Numbered from the stretch's first letter, positions 25,839 to 34,650 are shown. The stretch: DNA of 40,966 nucleotides from an uncultured Flavobacteriales bacterium (GCA_937139155.1 CAKZPI010000044.1:1-40966); one strand, 5' to 3'. The notes: generated by a model from the letters alone, not told the origin. A program made the numbers and translations.

Positions 25839-27065
25839 ATGTCCTTACGGCAAAGAATTCATACCAAAATATGCATCCTAGGAGGAGGTCCCGCCGGGTC
25901 AACAGCCTCCCTGTATTTGAGTAAATACAAGATTCCTCATCTCCTTATCGACCGAAATAATTTTCCGCGGGATAAGGTCTGTGGAGAGAACTTTGATGGG
26001 CGAGTATATTGGATTCTCAAAGACCTGATGCCTGAAGAATTCAAAGTCCTTGATGAAAATGAGAGGCTTCTTAAAACCTGGAAATATAGAATCTGGAGTA
26101 AAAACCTAAATTTTTCCTTTGAGTTTCCGAAAGAAAAGACTCCGAGGTTAGCGCTTAAACGACAGAGCTTAGATCAAACCCTTTTTCAGAAAGCCTCCTC
26201 TTCCAAATATGCTCAAATTATTACGGGTAAAACTTACACATTAAATCATACCCAAGAGGGTCATCACCTGAAATTTGAGGACTTAGACATTCAGGCTGAT
26301 TTCTTGATTCGTGCTACGGGTGCTAGAAAAGAAGAATCAAAACCCCATCTTAATTACCTGTTCTCAAGAACCTATTATCAAGGAGTTAAGTCAAAAGGTG
26401 AAGATGGTTTTGAGTTTTTTCACTTCAAGAAACCGTTTCGGGGGCTTGTTTCATTGTGTCCTCTTCCAAATGATTTAACGAATGTTGAGATTACCATTCG
26501 GCATGCTGATTACCAGTGCTATTCAGAACCACTAGATACTTTATTAGAGAATTTGATCGAAGCCCAACCTGAACTAAAGGCGAGATTTAAAGGAGCGGTT
26601 CAGGTTTCTAAGCCTAAGGGAATTTCAATGCATATGGCTAGTCCAGTTCGTTTTACAGGTGATAGGGAGGTAAGGATTGGGTCAAGTGCCTTTACTTCGA
26701 ATCCGGCAGTTGGTCTTGGGGTTGGCAACGCCATGAGCGGGGGACGTTTGATTGCCAGGGTGATCAATGACCTAATGGGTCAGCCGAATGGGCTTGCGAA
26801 AGTGCCTTCAGCTTATGAAGGCCAGGCAAAAACCTATTTCCGACCTATGCTTCGGTTCAATATGGTAGCAAATATGATTCACCAAAATTTCAACTTTTTT
26901 GAGCCCTTGCTCTGGGTTTTTTACAAGTTGAGGGTGTTGAATTTCTTCTTGAAGCAAGATTTAAAACTGTTTTCAGTAAGACAGAGTCTAGCTGGGTTTT
27001 GGACAAAACCTCCTGTTGAGAAAATAAAAAAAGCCGAAGCAAAAACTCCGGCTTTTCAATCGTAG
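25839..27065 (+). CDS. FAD-dependent oxidoreductase, geranylgeranyl reductase-like
   Basis: From ATG 25839 the product is 408 residues. It begins with a dinucleotide-binding fold (CILGGGPAGSTASLYL, GGGPAG at 15-20), followed by DKVCGENFDGR, a pattern shared by geranylgeranyl reductases and related flavin monooxygenases. A second FAD motif, near VRIGSSAFTSNPAVGLGVGNAMSGG, corresponds to the conserved GDA-type region, though the usual Asp is replaced. The substrate is unknown. An upstream in-frame ATG at 25812 lies in the cysD terminator and is rejected. The last codons, rich in Lys and Ala, overlap the convergent fumC terminator. Confidence 0.85.
   Translation: MSLRQRIHTKICILGGGPAGSTASLYLSKYKIPHLLIDRNNFPRDKVCGENFDGRVYWILKDLMPEEFKVLDENERLLKTWKYRIWSKNLNFSFEFPKEKTPRLALKRQSLDQTLFQKASSSKYAQIITGKTYTLNHTQEGHHLKFEDLDIQADFLIRATGARKEESKPHLNYLFSRTYYQGVKSKGEDGFEFFHFKKPFRGLVSLCPLPNDLTNVEITIRHADYQCYSEPLDTLLENLIEAQPELKARFKGAVQVSKPKGISMHMASPVRFTGDREVRIGSSAFTSNPAVGLGVGNAMSGGRLIARVINDLMGQPNGLAKVPSAYEGQAKTYFRPMLRFNMVANMIHQNFNFFEPLLWVFYKLRVLNFFLKQDLKLFSVRQSLAGFWTKPPVEKIKKAEAKTPAFQS
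27025..27056 (-). terminator. fumC terminator embedded in the flavoprotein coding sequence
   Basis: The 8-bp stem AAAAGCCG / CGGCTTTT (27029-27036 with 27049-27056) is followed on the minus strand by a T-rich run. It starts 18 bases after the fumC stop yet lies wholly within the last 14 codons of the convergent flavoprotein gene. On the plus strand only four Ts follow, so termination should be stronger for fumC. Confidence 0.75.
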
Positions 27066-27074
27066 TAGATAATT

Positions 27075-28460
27075 TTAAATCATCTTTTTAGGGTCAACCC
27101 ACTGGTCGAATTCCTCAGCGGTTAAATAACCCAGATTCACAGCTTCTTCCTTAAGAGTGGTTCCATTCTCATGGGCTGTTTTGGCAATTTTCGCTGCTTT
27201 CTCATAGCCAATATGGGTATTGAGGGCAGTTACCAGCATAAGGCTATTGTTGAGGTTGGCTGTAATTCGATCGTAATTTGGTTCAATTCCAGCCGCACAA
27301 TGGTCGTTGAAAGAAACACAGGCATCACCAATAAGCTCAGCAGACTGAAGAAGGTTATAAGCCATCATAGGCTTGAAAACATTCAATTCAAAATGTCCGG
27401 TTGCTCCACCCATGGTAACGGCAACATCATTGCCCATTACCTGAGCACAAACCATGGTCAAGGCTTCTGACTGGGTAGGATTCACCTTTCCGGGCATGAT
27501 GGAAGATCCTGGTTCGTTGGAAGGAATAACGATTTCACCAATCCCACAACGAGGTCCGGAAGCCAACAAACGAACATCATTTCCGATTTTCATTAGGCTT
27601 ACGGCAATTTGTTTCAGGGCACCATGGCTTTCAACCAAAGCATCGTGGGCAGCCAGGGCTTCAAACTTGTTGTGAGCTGAGATAAAGGGGAGTCCGGTGA
27701 ACTCAGCAATGAATTTGGCTACTTTTTGAGCATAGCCGTCTGGGGTATTGATTCCTGTACCAACCGCGGTTCCACCCAAAGCCAGCTCAGCCATGTGCGG
27801 AAGGGTATTTCGAAGGGCTTTTATGCCATGTTCTAATTGACTGGCATAGCCTGAAAACTCCTGACCAAGGGTAAGAGGAGTTGCGTCCATGAGGTGGGTT
27901 CTTCCAATTTTCACCACGTCTTTAAATGCAGCCGCCTTGGCAGAAAGGGTTGCATGCAGTTTTTCCAAACCAGGAATGGTTACTTCTACCAATTTCTTGT
28001 AGATGGCAATGTGCATTCCGGTGGGGTAGGTGTCGTTTGAAGACTGACTCTTATTTACATCGTCGTTGGGATGAATTAGGCGTTCACCTTCTCCAAGTTT
28101 TCCACCGTTCAAAACGTGGGCGCGGTTGGCCACCACCTCGTTCACATTCATATTGCTTTGGGTACCTGATCCCGTTTGCCAGATTACCAAAGGAAATTGA
28201 TCGTCAAGTTTGCCTTCAAGAATCTCGTCACATACGGCAGAGATCAAATCCCGTTTTTCTTCTGAAAGAACGCCACAGGCCGCATTGGTATGAGCAGCAG
28301 CCTTTTTCAAATAGGCGAATCCGTAAACAACATCTAGGGGCATAGAGGCCGCCGGACCAATTTTGAAATTGTTTCTTGATCTTTCGGTTTGGGCTCCCCA
28401 GTACTTTTCAGCAGGAACCTTAACCTCTCCCATGGTGTCACGTTCAATTCGGTATTCCAT
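27075..28460 (-). CDS. fumC: Fumarate hydratase class II
   Basis: The 461-residue iron-independent fumarase interconverts fumarate and malate in the TCA cycle. The superfamily signature [11 protein letters not shown], the [14 protein letters not shown] active-site region and [18 protein letters not shown] are intact. Length is normal. It is a single gene whose terminator lies in the neighbouring convergent gene. Confidence 0.98.
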   Translation of the reverse strand: MEYRIERDTMGEVKVPAEKYWGAQTERSRNNFKIGPAASMPLDVVYGFAYLKKAAAHTNAACGVLSEEKRDLISAVCDEILEGKLDDQFPLVIWQTGSGTQSNMNVNEVVANRAHVLNGGKLGEGERLIHPNDDVNKSQSSNDTYPTGMHIAIYKKLVEVTIPGLEKLHATLSAKAAAFKDVVKIGRTHLMDATPLTLGQEFSGYASQLEHGIKALRNTLPHMAELALGGTAVGTGINTPDGYAQKVAKFIAEFTGLPFISAHNKFEALAAHDALVESHGALKQIAVSLMKIGNDVRLLASGPRCGIGEIVIPSNEPGSSIMPGKVNPTQSEALTMVCAQVMGNDVAVTMGGATGHFELNVFKPMMAYNLLQSAELIGDACVSFNDHCAAGIEPNYDRITANLNNSLMLVTALNTHIGYEKAAKIAKTAHENGTTLKEEAVNLGYLTAEEFDQWVDPKKMI

Positions 28461-28478
28461 TTTTAGAAATTTTTGAGC

Positions 28479-28507
28479 TTGTTATGTTGGATTAATCCTT
28501 AACTTCG
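28479..28507 (+). promoter_or_regulatory. Candidate promoter of the 65-residue membrane protein
   Basis: TTG at 28479-28481 is 18 bases from TAACTTCG (28500-28507), one base off TAnnTTTG. This fits the Bacteroidota promoter pattern, with a leader of about 25 bases to the ATG at 28535. Confidence 0.5.
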
Positions 28508-28534
28508 CCGCGAAAATAAGGTAAATCTATCGTC

Positions 28535-28732
28535 ATGGAGTTTAAACACTTTATCGGTTTTTTGATTTTTCTAGGAACAGCCACCATGGCCTTCTGGTTG
28601 TTGATCTTTTTGGTTTTGTTTATCCCTTACTGGATAACCCTTTCCATCTTAGATCAAACCAATCCAGACCTAGCAGCCAAACTAGCCGGTTTTAAAGATA
28701 AAGTTGTAGATAAGGTTAGCAGCTCTAAGTAG
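28535..28732 (+). CDS. Small hydrophobic membrane protein
   Basis: The 65-residue product has one long or two short hydrophobic segments (about 6-38, FIGFLIFLGTATMAFWLLIF onwards) and a charged C-terminal tail (KLAGFKDKVVDKVSSSK) that probably faces the cytoplasm. It is not recognised as a named family. It stands alone between fumC and an EamA transporter, but a plausible promoter and a terminator frame it exactly, which supports a real gene. Confidence 0.65.
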   Translation: MEFKHFIGFLIFLGTATMAFWLLIFLVLFIPYWITLSILDQTNPDLAAKLAGFKDKVVDKVSSSK

Positions 28733-28756
28733 TTAGCAGCTTTTACACAAGATATT

Positions 28757-28791
28757 AAACCGTTTTAGGTACGTCCTGAAGCGGTTTTTTT
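28757..28791 (+). terminator. Intrinsic terminator after the small membrane protein
   Basis: AAACCG pairs with CGGTTT around an inner AGG/CCT helix, followed by seven Ts. It begins 25 bases after the stop at 28732. Confidence 0.75.
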
Positions 28792-28806
28792 ATGGATTGA
28801 ACTTTG

Positions 28807-29685
28807 CTAGGCCTTCTTTTTTCGGTTCACCAAATAAACCCCGGTGAGAATTAAGCCCATGGCAAGCAAATAGTAAAGTTTGATTTCTTCCCCGTCTAAA
28901 ATCCCCCATAAAGTAGCAATCACCGGAATCAAATAGGTAACCGAGGATGCGAAAATGGCGGTTGTTTTCTTGATGAGTTCATTGAACAATACCACAGAAA
29001 GAGCTGTTCCGATGGCCGCAAGGATGAAAATATAAAAGAAAGCTTCCCAGCTTCCGGGGGTTTCTTCCAGGTGGTAAATAAGGTTTGACCCGAATAGAAG
29101 GTAGAATATGGGGGCCGGAGCCGCAAAACATAATCCGGTTAGGGTTACCTGTACCGAAGATAAATGTCCGAGATGGGTTTTAATGATGTTTACCGAAATG
29201 GCATAGCAAAGGGTTGCCGCCACCACGTAAAGAGGATAATACCAAGTTGTATTGCCTTGAATCTCGCCAGGGTTCACCAACCAAATGGCTCCTGCTAGTC
29301 CCAGGCCAACGCCTAAAATCTGAATGGGCTTGAATTTTAATTGGAAAAAAGCGGCTCCAATAAAAACCGTGAAAAGAGGGGTAAGGGCATTTAATATCCC
29401 CGCCAAGGAAGAGTCAATGGCAGTTTGAGACTTTGTAAATAAAAAGGCGGGTATTCCGTTGCCCACAATACCTACCGCGGCCATGGCCCATACTTCCTTT
29501 CTTTTTACCCGTTTGAAATATTTGATTCCAAAGGGAAGAAGGCTCAAACAGGCTAGTCCTAAACGCATGGCGGCCACCTCGGTATAATTAAATACTTCCA
29601 GTCCGCGCTTCATCAAAATAAAGGAAGAACCCCAAATTAAGGCGAGTAAGAAGAGGTAAATCCAGGGTAAATAATCTTTTTTCAT
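28807..29685 (-). CDS. EamA/DMT superfamily transporter
   Basis: The 292-residue protein has about ten transmembrane helices in two EamA repeats, with the usual start WIYLFLLALIWGSSFILMKRG and the repeat GLGLAGAIWLVNPG. Members export amino acids, nucleobases or metabolites; the substrate cannot be inferred. It is a single gene, divergent from the metal-binding lipoprotein gene and convergent with the small membrane protein gene. Confidence 0.92.
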   Translation of the reverse strand: MKKDYLPWIYLFLLALIWGSSFILMKRGLEVFNYTEVAAMRLGLACLSLLPFGIKYFKRVKRKEVWAMAAVGIVGNGIPAFLFTKSQTAIDSSLAGILNALTPLFTVFIGAAFFQLKFKPIQILGVGLGLAGAIWLVNPGEIQGNTTWYYPLYVVAATLCYAISVNIIKTHLGHLSSVQVTLTGLCFAAPAPIFYLLFGSNLIYHLEETPGSWEAFFYIFILAAIGTALSVVLFNELIKKTTAIFASSVTYLIPVIATLWGILDGEEIKLYYLLAMGLILTGVYLVNRKKKA

Positions 29686-29739
29686 AGAAATGCCGGCAAA
29701 GATAATCTATTGATTCTCGGTGCGCATTGGGTTTTTATA

Positions 29740-29747
29740 TAATTTTG
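29740..29747 (+). promoter_or_regulatory. -7 box abutting the metal-binding lipoprotein start
   Basis: TAATTTTG is an exact TAnnTTTG match, 5 bases before ATG 29753. This supports ATG 29753 as the start and rules against the in-frame ATT/ATG codons further upstream. No spaced TTG is seen. Confidence 0.55.
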
Positions 29748-29752
29748 AGGGC

Positions 29753-30085
29753 ATGAAAAAGCATTTGATTTATATGGTTTTCGCCTCATTGGCCTTCATG
29801 GCTTGTGATTCGAAGAAGGAGGTTAAGGAAGAGGTGGTTGCCAATGCCAGCGTTACCATGAAAATTGAGGGCATGACCTGTGCTCAAGGTTGCGCGGCGT
29901 TTATTGAAAACGAGTTGAGTGAGTCAAAAGGAATTGCCTCTGCATCGGTAGATTTTGAAACTGGAATTTGCCAGGTTAAGTTTGATTCTACCCAAGTTAA
30001 GCCCCTTGAAATGGAGTCGAAAATTGAAGGTTTGAACAATTCAGCCTATCAAGCCGAAATTCAAGAATCTACAGCCCAGCTCTAA
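29753..30085 (+). CDS. Heavy-metal-associated (HMA) domain lipoprotein
   Basis: From ATG 29753 the product is 110 residues with a lipoprotein signal (MKKHLIYMVFASLAFMAC, lipidated Cys18). An HMA-like ferredoxin fold follows (about 34-100), with the metal loop GMTCAQGCAA. Classic copper chaperones have CxxC; here the spacing is C-x3-C. HMA domains bind Cu+, Hg2+ or Zn2+. Anchored in the envelope, the protein could carry copper. It ends with no gap before the heme A synthase gene, suggesting co-expression and a link to cytochrome oxidase maturation (inference). Confidence 0.85.
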   Translation: MKKHLIYMVFASLAFMACDSKKEVKEEVVANASVTMKIEGMTCAQGCAAFIENELSESKGIASASVDFETGICQVKFDSTQVKPLEMESKIEGLNNSAYQAEIQESTAQL

Positions 30086-31039
30086 ATGTACACTCCCCCC
30101 AAATACGAGTCGAGATTTTTTCAGTTTACCCGTATTTGCATAATCGCCGTTTACTTGGTCATTGTTGCCGGAGCCGTGGTACGGATGTCAGGCGCCGGAA
30201 TGGGATGCCCTGACTGGCCTACCTGCTTCGGGAAAATCATTCCCCCTACCGATGTGTCTCAGCTTCCTGAAAACTATCAGGAAATCTATGCCGAACGAGG
30301 GTATGCCGATACAGAGTTTAATGCCTTCCATACCTGGACCGAATACGTCAATCGATTGGTGGGTGCCGTGGCCGGACTCCTGACCCTCATCTTGGCCATT
30401 TGGTCGGTTAAGTTTCTTAAAAAAGATCCTTGGGTATTCTTCCTTTCCCTTGCCACCGTTTTGGCCATGGGCTTTCAAGGTTGGCTGGGTGCCGTAGTGG
30501 TGTATTCCGTGCTTCAACCTTTTAAAATCACCATTCATATGCTCATGGCTTTGGTGATTGTATTTCTCTTATTGCATGTTTACATCCGGTCGTATAGAGG
30601 TAAACTTCTTCCGCTGTGGCGGGATGATGCGATTCTGAAAAAATTAACCCTAGGTCTAATTGTCGCCCTGTTGATTCAAACAGTTTTAGGTACCCAAGTT
30701 CGAGAGGCTATTGATCATATTGCCGATACCATGGGGCCTGACTCAAGAAGCGTTTGGATTGATAATATTGGATTCGTCAAGGTGCTTCATAGGTCTTTTG
30801 CCTGGATTCCCTTTGCCCTTGGTCTGGCCATCCTTTACCGAAATGCCCAGAAGAAGTATAAAATGGCCTCTACCTGGATCATCTTCGGAATCTTGGTGCT
30901 AGAAATAGGCTCTGGAATTTTATTGTACTATACCGGAATGCCTGCCTATGCCCAGCCCATTCACCTGGTACTTTCAACGGTATTGATAGGGATAACTTAT
31001 TTCTTATACCTCAAGCTAAATCGGCTGGGAAGAAATTAA
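30086..31039 (+). CDS. ctaA: Heme A synthase, COX15/CtaA family
   Basis: The 317-residue membrane protein converts heme O to heme A for aa3-type oxidases. It has about eight transmembrane helices and conserved heme-ligand His in NAFHTWTEYVNRLVG (H82), ITIHMLMAL, KVLHRSFAW and QPIHLVLS. The cysteine pair C41/C47 in GMGCPDWPTCFG matches the extracytoplasmic disulfide of CtaA. It starts on the base after the HMA lipoprotein stop. The last 4 bases overlap the convergent gldD gene. Confidence 0.95.
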   Translation: MYTPPKYESRFFQFTRICIIAVYLVIVAGAVVRMSGAGMGCPDWPTCFGKIIPPTDVSQLPENYQEIYAERGYADTEFNAFHTWTEYVNRLVGAVAGLLTLILAIWSVKFLKKDPWVFFLSLATVLAMGFQGWLGAVVVYSVLQPFKITIHMLMALVIVFLLLHVYIRSYRGKLLPLWRDDAILKKLTLGLIVALLIQTVLGTQVREAIDHIADTMGPDSRSVWIDNIGFVKVLHRSFAWIPFALGLAILYRNAQKKYKMASTWIIFGILVLEIGSGILLYYTGMPAYAQPIHLVLSTVLIGITYFLYLKLNRLGRN

Positions 31040-31611
31040 TCTTTCCAGGTAACCGATTCCATCATGTACTGCATATCATCTCGTATGAAATCAATGACAG
31101 GGTCTAATGAGTCGCGGTTTGGAGGGGCGTTAAAGTAGAGGGCGCCTCGAAGAAAATGGTCCGTACTATCGGTAAGGTAAAACTGAAGCGAATTGGCTGC
31201 ATTGCCCAAAACGTCAACCAGCATTCCATACACCCGCTTTTCCGGATTCATGAATCCCTGTTCCCTTAAACCATCGGCCTTCACTGAATGCTTCATGATT
31301 AGGTATCTGGCATCGTTCACCAGTTCAGGAAGGTTTCCTTCAATAGACCTATAGGTAAGGTGTATGGTGGCATTATACCTGGGGTAAACAATATTAAACC
31401 AGCAGTCCTCCTTACGTTTTACAATTCCGCTGATGCGGGAAATGTCTATGGAATAACCACAAGAATCTGGCTCAAAGGTTTTGAATTCATGGGTTTCCGG
31501 AAGGTCGATCCGTATTTGTCCGTAAGGCTTAGGTTCGGGTTCCTCGGCGCAAGCCAAAAAGGAAAATATGAACAGGAGGGAAAGGAATTTATACATCAAC
31601 TTCTTCTTCAT
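31036..31611 (-). CDS. gldD: Gliding motility lipoprotein GldD
   Basis: The 191-residue lipoprotein has lipobox SFLAC (Cys21) and GldD-like sequence, including PYGQIRIDLPE near the start and LTYRSIEGNLPELVNDAR. GldD is required for gliding and T9SS function in Flavobacterium, though its biochemical role is unclear. It overlaps gldE by 23 bases, in the conserved order mutY-ssb-gldE-gldD. Confidence 0.93.
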   Translation of the reverse strand: MKKKLMYKFLSLLFIFSFLACAEEPEPKPYGQIRIDLPETHEFKTFEPDSCGYSIDISRISGIVKRKEDCWFNIVYPRYNATIHLTYRSIEGNLPELVNDARYLIMKHSVKADGLREQGFMNPEKRVYGMLVDVLGNAANSLQFYLTDSTDHFLRGALYFNAPPNRDSLDPVIDFIRDDMQYMMESVTWKD

Positions 31612-32929
31612 TATCCGGAAGGCTTACCTTGATTCGGCTAATTCTCCGATCGTGAATTTGCTCAACCTTCAATTTATAACCACTAAACTCAATGGTTTCG
31701 TTTTTATTGGGCATTTTTCCGCTAAGCTCAAGAATGAATCCCGCCAAGGAGTCAGCCTCACCTCTTGATTCCTCAAATTCATCCCCATCAATATCAATAA
31801 CCCGGTAGAAATCATTCAGAGGGGTTTTGCCCTCAAATACGTAGTTCTTATCATCTAATTTTGAATAGATCAGGTCTTCGTCGTCAAACTCATCTGAAAT
31901 ATCACCCACAATTTCTTCAATCACATCTTCAAGGGTAACAATTCCATTGGTTCCTCCATATTCATCTACCACAATGGCTTGGTGAATTTTTTTGGATTGA
32001 AACTCCAGAAGAAGGTCATCAATTTTTTTGTTCTCAGGTACAAAAAAGGCAGGTCTTAAAAGAGATACCCAGTTGAAGTCTTCCCTTCCATCAATATGTG
32101 GAAGCAGGTCTTTGATGTAAAGCATTCCAATAACCTGGTCAAAATTCTCTTTATAAACCGGAATCCTTGAGTACCCTGAATCTAGAATTTGTTCCAAGAC
32201 CTCTTTAAAGGGGGTGGTGTCTTCAAGGGCAATCACATCCATCCGGGGTTTCATGATTTGCCTTACCTCGGTATTTCCAAATTTCACAATTCCACGTAGA
32301 ATCTTCTCCTCGTTCTCGTCGTTTCCGGGGTTCTCAGTAATATTTAAGGCTTGTTCAAGCTCATCTACCGAAAGGTTTGAACTTTTTCCTTTGAGCTTTC
32401 GCTCGATGAATCCGGTAGAATTGATCAAAAGCAAACTCAAAGGCAAGAAAATTCGGCGGAGTAGGAGGAGGGCAGAAGACATAAATCCGGCAAAACGCAT
32501 GGCATTTTGATTGGCATAAACCTTCGGAAGCACCTCCCCAACCAAGAGGATGAGGAAGGTTATCACAACCACCTGAATCCAGAATTCGAGCAAAGGACTT
32601 TGAGAGAAATCAAACAAGTCCTCCATGAGGTAGGAGGATAGAATAACAATTCCAATGTTCACGAAATTGTTTCCAATCAATATGGTAGCCAAAAGACGTT
32701 TGGGTCGATTGATTAGGTCTTCAAGCTTATTATGCTTTTTTGAATCCCCCCGAATGGTATCAATATCAGAAGGGGTGAGCGAAAAGAAAGCTACCTCCGC
32801 TCCAGAAATTAGCGCAGAGCATACCAAAAGAATCACAAGGGCGGCCATTTGCATACCCATGCCTGGGGTAAACGGCTGAACGATGCTCAGTAGACTGGAA
32901 AGGAGGGTAAGGGAAGGTTCAGGGTCCAA
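31589..32929 (-). CDS. gldE: Gliding motility-associated protein GldE (CNNM/CorC-like)
   Basis: The 446-residue protein has a DUF21 membrane domain (about 20-190), a CBS pair (about 208-335, with IKDLLPHIDG and DEYGGTNGIVTLEDVIEEI) and a transporter-associated CorC_HlyC domain (about 350-440). It resembles CNNM-type magnesium/cobalt transporters; in gliding bacteria GldE is paired with GldD and can partly suppress gldD-type defects. It is the likely partner of the downstream gldD. Confidence 0.93.
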   Translation of the reverse strand: MDPEPSLTLLSSLLSIVQPFTPGMGMQMAALVILLVCSALISGAEVAFFSLTPSDIDTIRGDSKKHNKLEDLINRPKRLLATILIGNNFVNIGIVILSSYLMEDLFDFSQSPLLEFWIQVVVITFLILLVGEVLPKVYANQNAMRFAGFMSSALLLLRRIFLPLSLLLINSTGFIERKLKGKSSNLSVDELEQALNITENPGNDENEEKILRGIVKFGNTEVRQIMKPRMDVIALEDTTPFKEVLEQILDSGYSRIPVYKENFDQVIGMLYIKDLLPHIDGREDFNWVSLLRPAFFVPENKKIDDLLLEFQSKKIHQAIVVDEYGGTNGIVTLEDVIEEIVGDISDEFDDEDLIYSKLDDKNYVFEGKTPLNDFYRVIDIDGDEFEESRGEADSLAGFILELSGKMPNKNETIEFSGYKLKVEQIHDRRISRIKVSLPDNEEEVDV

Positions 32930-32953
32930 TTCAAGGAGTTTGGTTCAACATGA

Positions 32954-33427
32954 TCAGAATGGAAGGTCATCTTCCCCCTGACTTTGATCTTCTCCTTGGT
33001 TTTCGGCTGGAGAAGGTGAGTTCTGAGGATTGTTTGACGAGCTTGATGAAGGTTTGGACTGGGAGGATTGGCTTGGGAGCGAATCTTGACCGCTAGGCCT
33101 ACTTCCCAACATGGTCATATTATCAGTGATGATTTCGGTTACATATTTGGTAATCCCCCCGTCTTCGTAAGAGCGGGTTCTGATTTTTCCTTCAATAAAA
33201 ACCTTATCGCCTTTTTTTAAATACTTAGAAGCAACATCTACAAGTCCTCCACGAACAATGATGGTGTGCCAATCGGTGTTCTCAATTTTATCTCCATTCT
33301 TATTGGTATAAGTTTCGGAGGTAGCAATCGGGAAACGAGCCAAGGAGCCGCCATTGTCAAAATGCTTAACCTCTGGGTCGCGACCCAGATTACCGATGAG
33401 GATGACTTTATTTACGCTTCCTGCCAT
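32954..33427 (-). CDS. ssb: Single-stranded DNA-binding protein
   Basis: The 157-residue protein has the SSB OB-fold (about 1-105, starting AGSVNKVILIGNLGRDPEV), a Ser/Pro/Gln-rich linker and the acidic C-terminal tip DDLPF that recruits repair and replication partners. It lies between mutY and gldE in the conserved order. An exact -7 box 13 bases upstream gives it its own promoter. Confidence 0.97.
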   Translation of the reverse strand: MAGSVNKVILIGNLGRDPEVKHFDNGGSLARFPIATSETYTNKNGDKIENTDWHTIIVRGGLVDVASKYLKKGDKVFIEGKIRTRSYEDGGITKYVTEIITDNMTMLGSRPSGQDSLPSQSSQSKPSSSSSNNPQNSPSPAENQGEDQSQGEDDLPF

Positions 33428-33440
33428 TTCTAGTTTTTTT

Positions 33441-33448
33441 CAAATATA
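33441..33448 (-). promoter_or_regulatory. -7 box of ssb-gldE-gldD
   Basis: The minus strand reads TATATTTG, an exact TAnnTTTG match, 13 bases before the ssb ATG. A TTG at the proper distance is not seen. Confidence 0.55.
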
Positions 33449-33460
33449 ATTAAAACGGGA

Positions 33461-33476
33461 CCGATTATTTAATCGG
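33461..33476 (-). repeat. Short inverted repeat at the mutY stop
   Basis: CCGATTA and TAATCGG with a 2-base centre form a 7-bp hairpin that includes the mutY stop codon (33469-33471). Downstream on the minus strand the sequence is T-rich but has no clean run. It may be a weak terminator or attenuator between mutY and ssb. Confidence 0.4.
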
Positions 33477-34527
33477 TGGGGTTGAGTTCATTCCACAAGT
33501 TTTCAACCAGTTTCGGAACGGCAAAGGTCGCAAAAGATTCCCGCTTCACCCAGAAAGATGTGGCAGGAATTTCGTCTGGTTTTACATTTAAATCTAGGCT
33601 TACCAATTGGGCGTGTAAAGACTGGTGGCTGAGAAGGTGATTTAAGGTGTTTTTATGGATTTCCATCCTACTCACGGATTTGGAGCTTATATAGGATGGG
33701 ACTTGAATTTCGGACTGAAAATCCTTTTCCTCCTTAAGTTCAAGCAATGGAAACTGGTAGAGATTGCGCCAAATTCCAGCTTCTCCTCTTTTGTCTAATA
33801 AAATCTCATCCTCAAAACCAATCAAGAAAAACCTGAAAAACCGTTGCCTTTTAGGCTTTTTAGCGGCTTTCACCGGACGATCAGAAAGGGTTTTTCGCTC
33901 AAAGGCCAGGCAATGCTCTTGCACCACACAAGAACCGCAATTTGGGTTTTGAGGAATGCATTGCAAAGACCCAAACTCCATCATGGCCTGATTGAATTCG
34001 CCGGGAGGGGTAGATTGAATGAGCTGATTTGCATAGGCTTCAAATACCCGTCTGGTTTTGGTCGAACCAATTTCAAGGTCGATGTCGAAAAGCCTTGATA
34101 GGAAACGATACACATTCCCATCGAGGACGGCCACTTCTTCCTCAAAGCAAATCGAAGCAATGGCCGCGGCTGTATACGGACCGATGCCCGGAAGTTTCTT
34201 GAGATCCTGAGCCCTTTCGGGGAAATGCCCTTGAAACTCGTTTGAAACCCGCTTGGCGGTCTTTAAAAGATTCCTTGCTCGGGAATAATATCCGAGTCCT
34301 TGCCATAGTTTTAATACAGCATCCTCTTCCGCCTTTGCAAGATCATGGATGCTGGGGTATTGATTGAGGAAGGCATGGTAATAATCCATTCCTTGATTGA
34401 CCCGAGTTTGTTGAAGGATGATCTCTGACAACCAAACCTTGTAAGGTTCAGGATTTTCCCGCCAAGGAAGGGGTCTTTTGACCTTTTTATACCAGTTTAA
34501 AAGCTTATGGGCTATAGGATTTATCAA
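33469..34527 (-). CDS. mutY: A/G-specific adenine glycosylase MutY
   Basis: MutY removes adenine mispaired with 8-oxoguanine. The 352-residue protein has the catalytic Glu35 in SEIILQQTR, a helix-hairpin-helix (LPGIGPYTAAA, 112-122) with catalytic Asp136, and a 4Fe-4S motif with Cys190, 197, 200 and 206. A C-terminal NUDIX-like domain recognises 8-oxoG. The start is odd: no ATG or GTG is available and TTG 34527 coincides with the end of an exact -7-like box, so the true start may be a non-standard codon just downstream. Confidence 0.95.
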   Translation of the reverse strand: MINPIAHKLLNWYKKVKRPLPWRENPEPYKVWLSEIILQQTRVNQGMDYYHAFLNQYPSIHDLAKAEEDAVLKLWQGLGYYSRARNLLKTAKRVSNEFQGHFPERAQDLKKLPGIGPYTAAAIASICFEEEVAVLDGNVYRFLSRLFDIDLEIGSTKTRRVFEAYANQLIQSTPPGEFNQAMMEFGSLQCIPQNPNCGSCVVQEHCLAFERKTLSDRPVKAAKKPKRQRFFRFFLIGFEDEILLDKRGEAGIWRNLYQFPLLELKEEKDFQSEIQVPSYISSKSVSRMEIHKNTLNHLLSHQSLHAQLVSLDLNVKPDEIPATSFWVKRESFATFAVPKLVENLWNELNPTD

Positions 34528-34580
34528 AACTATTTCATATTGAGCAAGTTAAAAACTAAAAAAAGCCTTCTAGACCTTTT

Positions 34581-34608
34581 TTGAATTGGTGTCAAAAGTA
34601 TATATTTG
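34581..34608 (+). promoter_or_regulatory. Promoter of the HU-like gene
   Basis: TTG (34581-34583), 17 bases, then TATATTTG (34601-34608) give a full match to the Bacteroidota TTG-N17..23-TAnnTTTG promoter. The ATG follows 42 bases later. This is one of the best promoters in the window. Confidence 0.8.
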
Positions 34609-34650
34609 CAGCCCTCAATTTGAACGAGATAAAACGAAAATAAGAATACA

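Noticed and set aside
30188..30538. 116-codon minus-strand frame
   Set aside because: It is the antisense of heme A synthase with no family resemblance.
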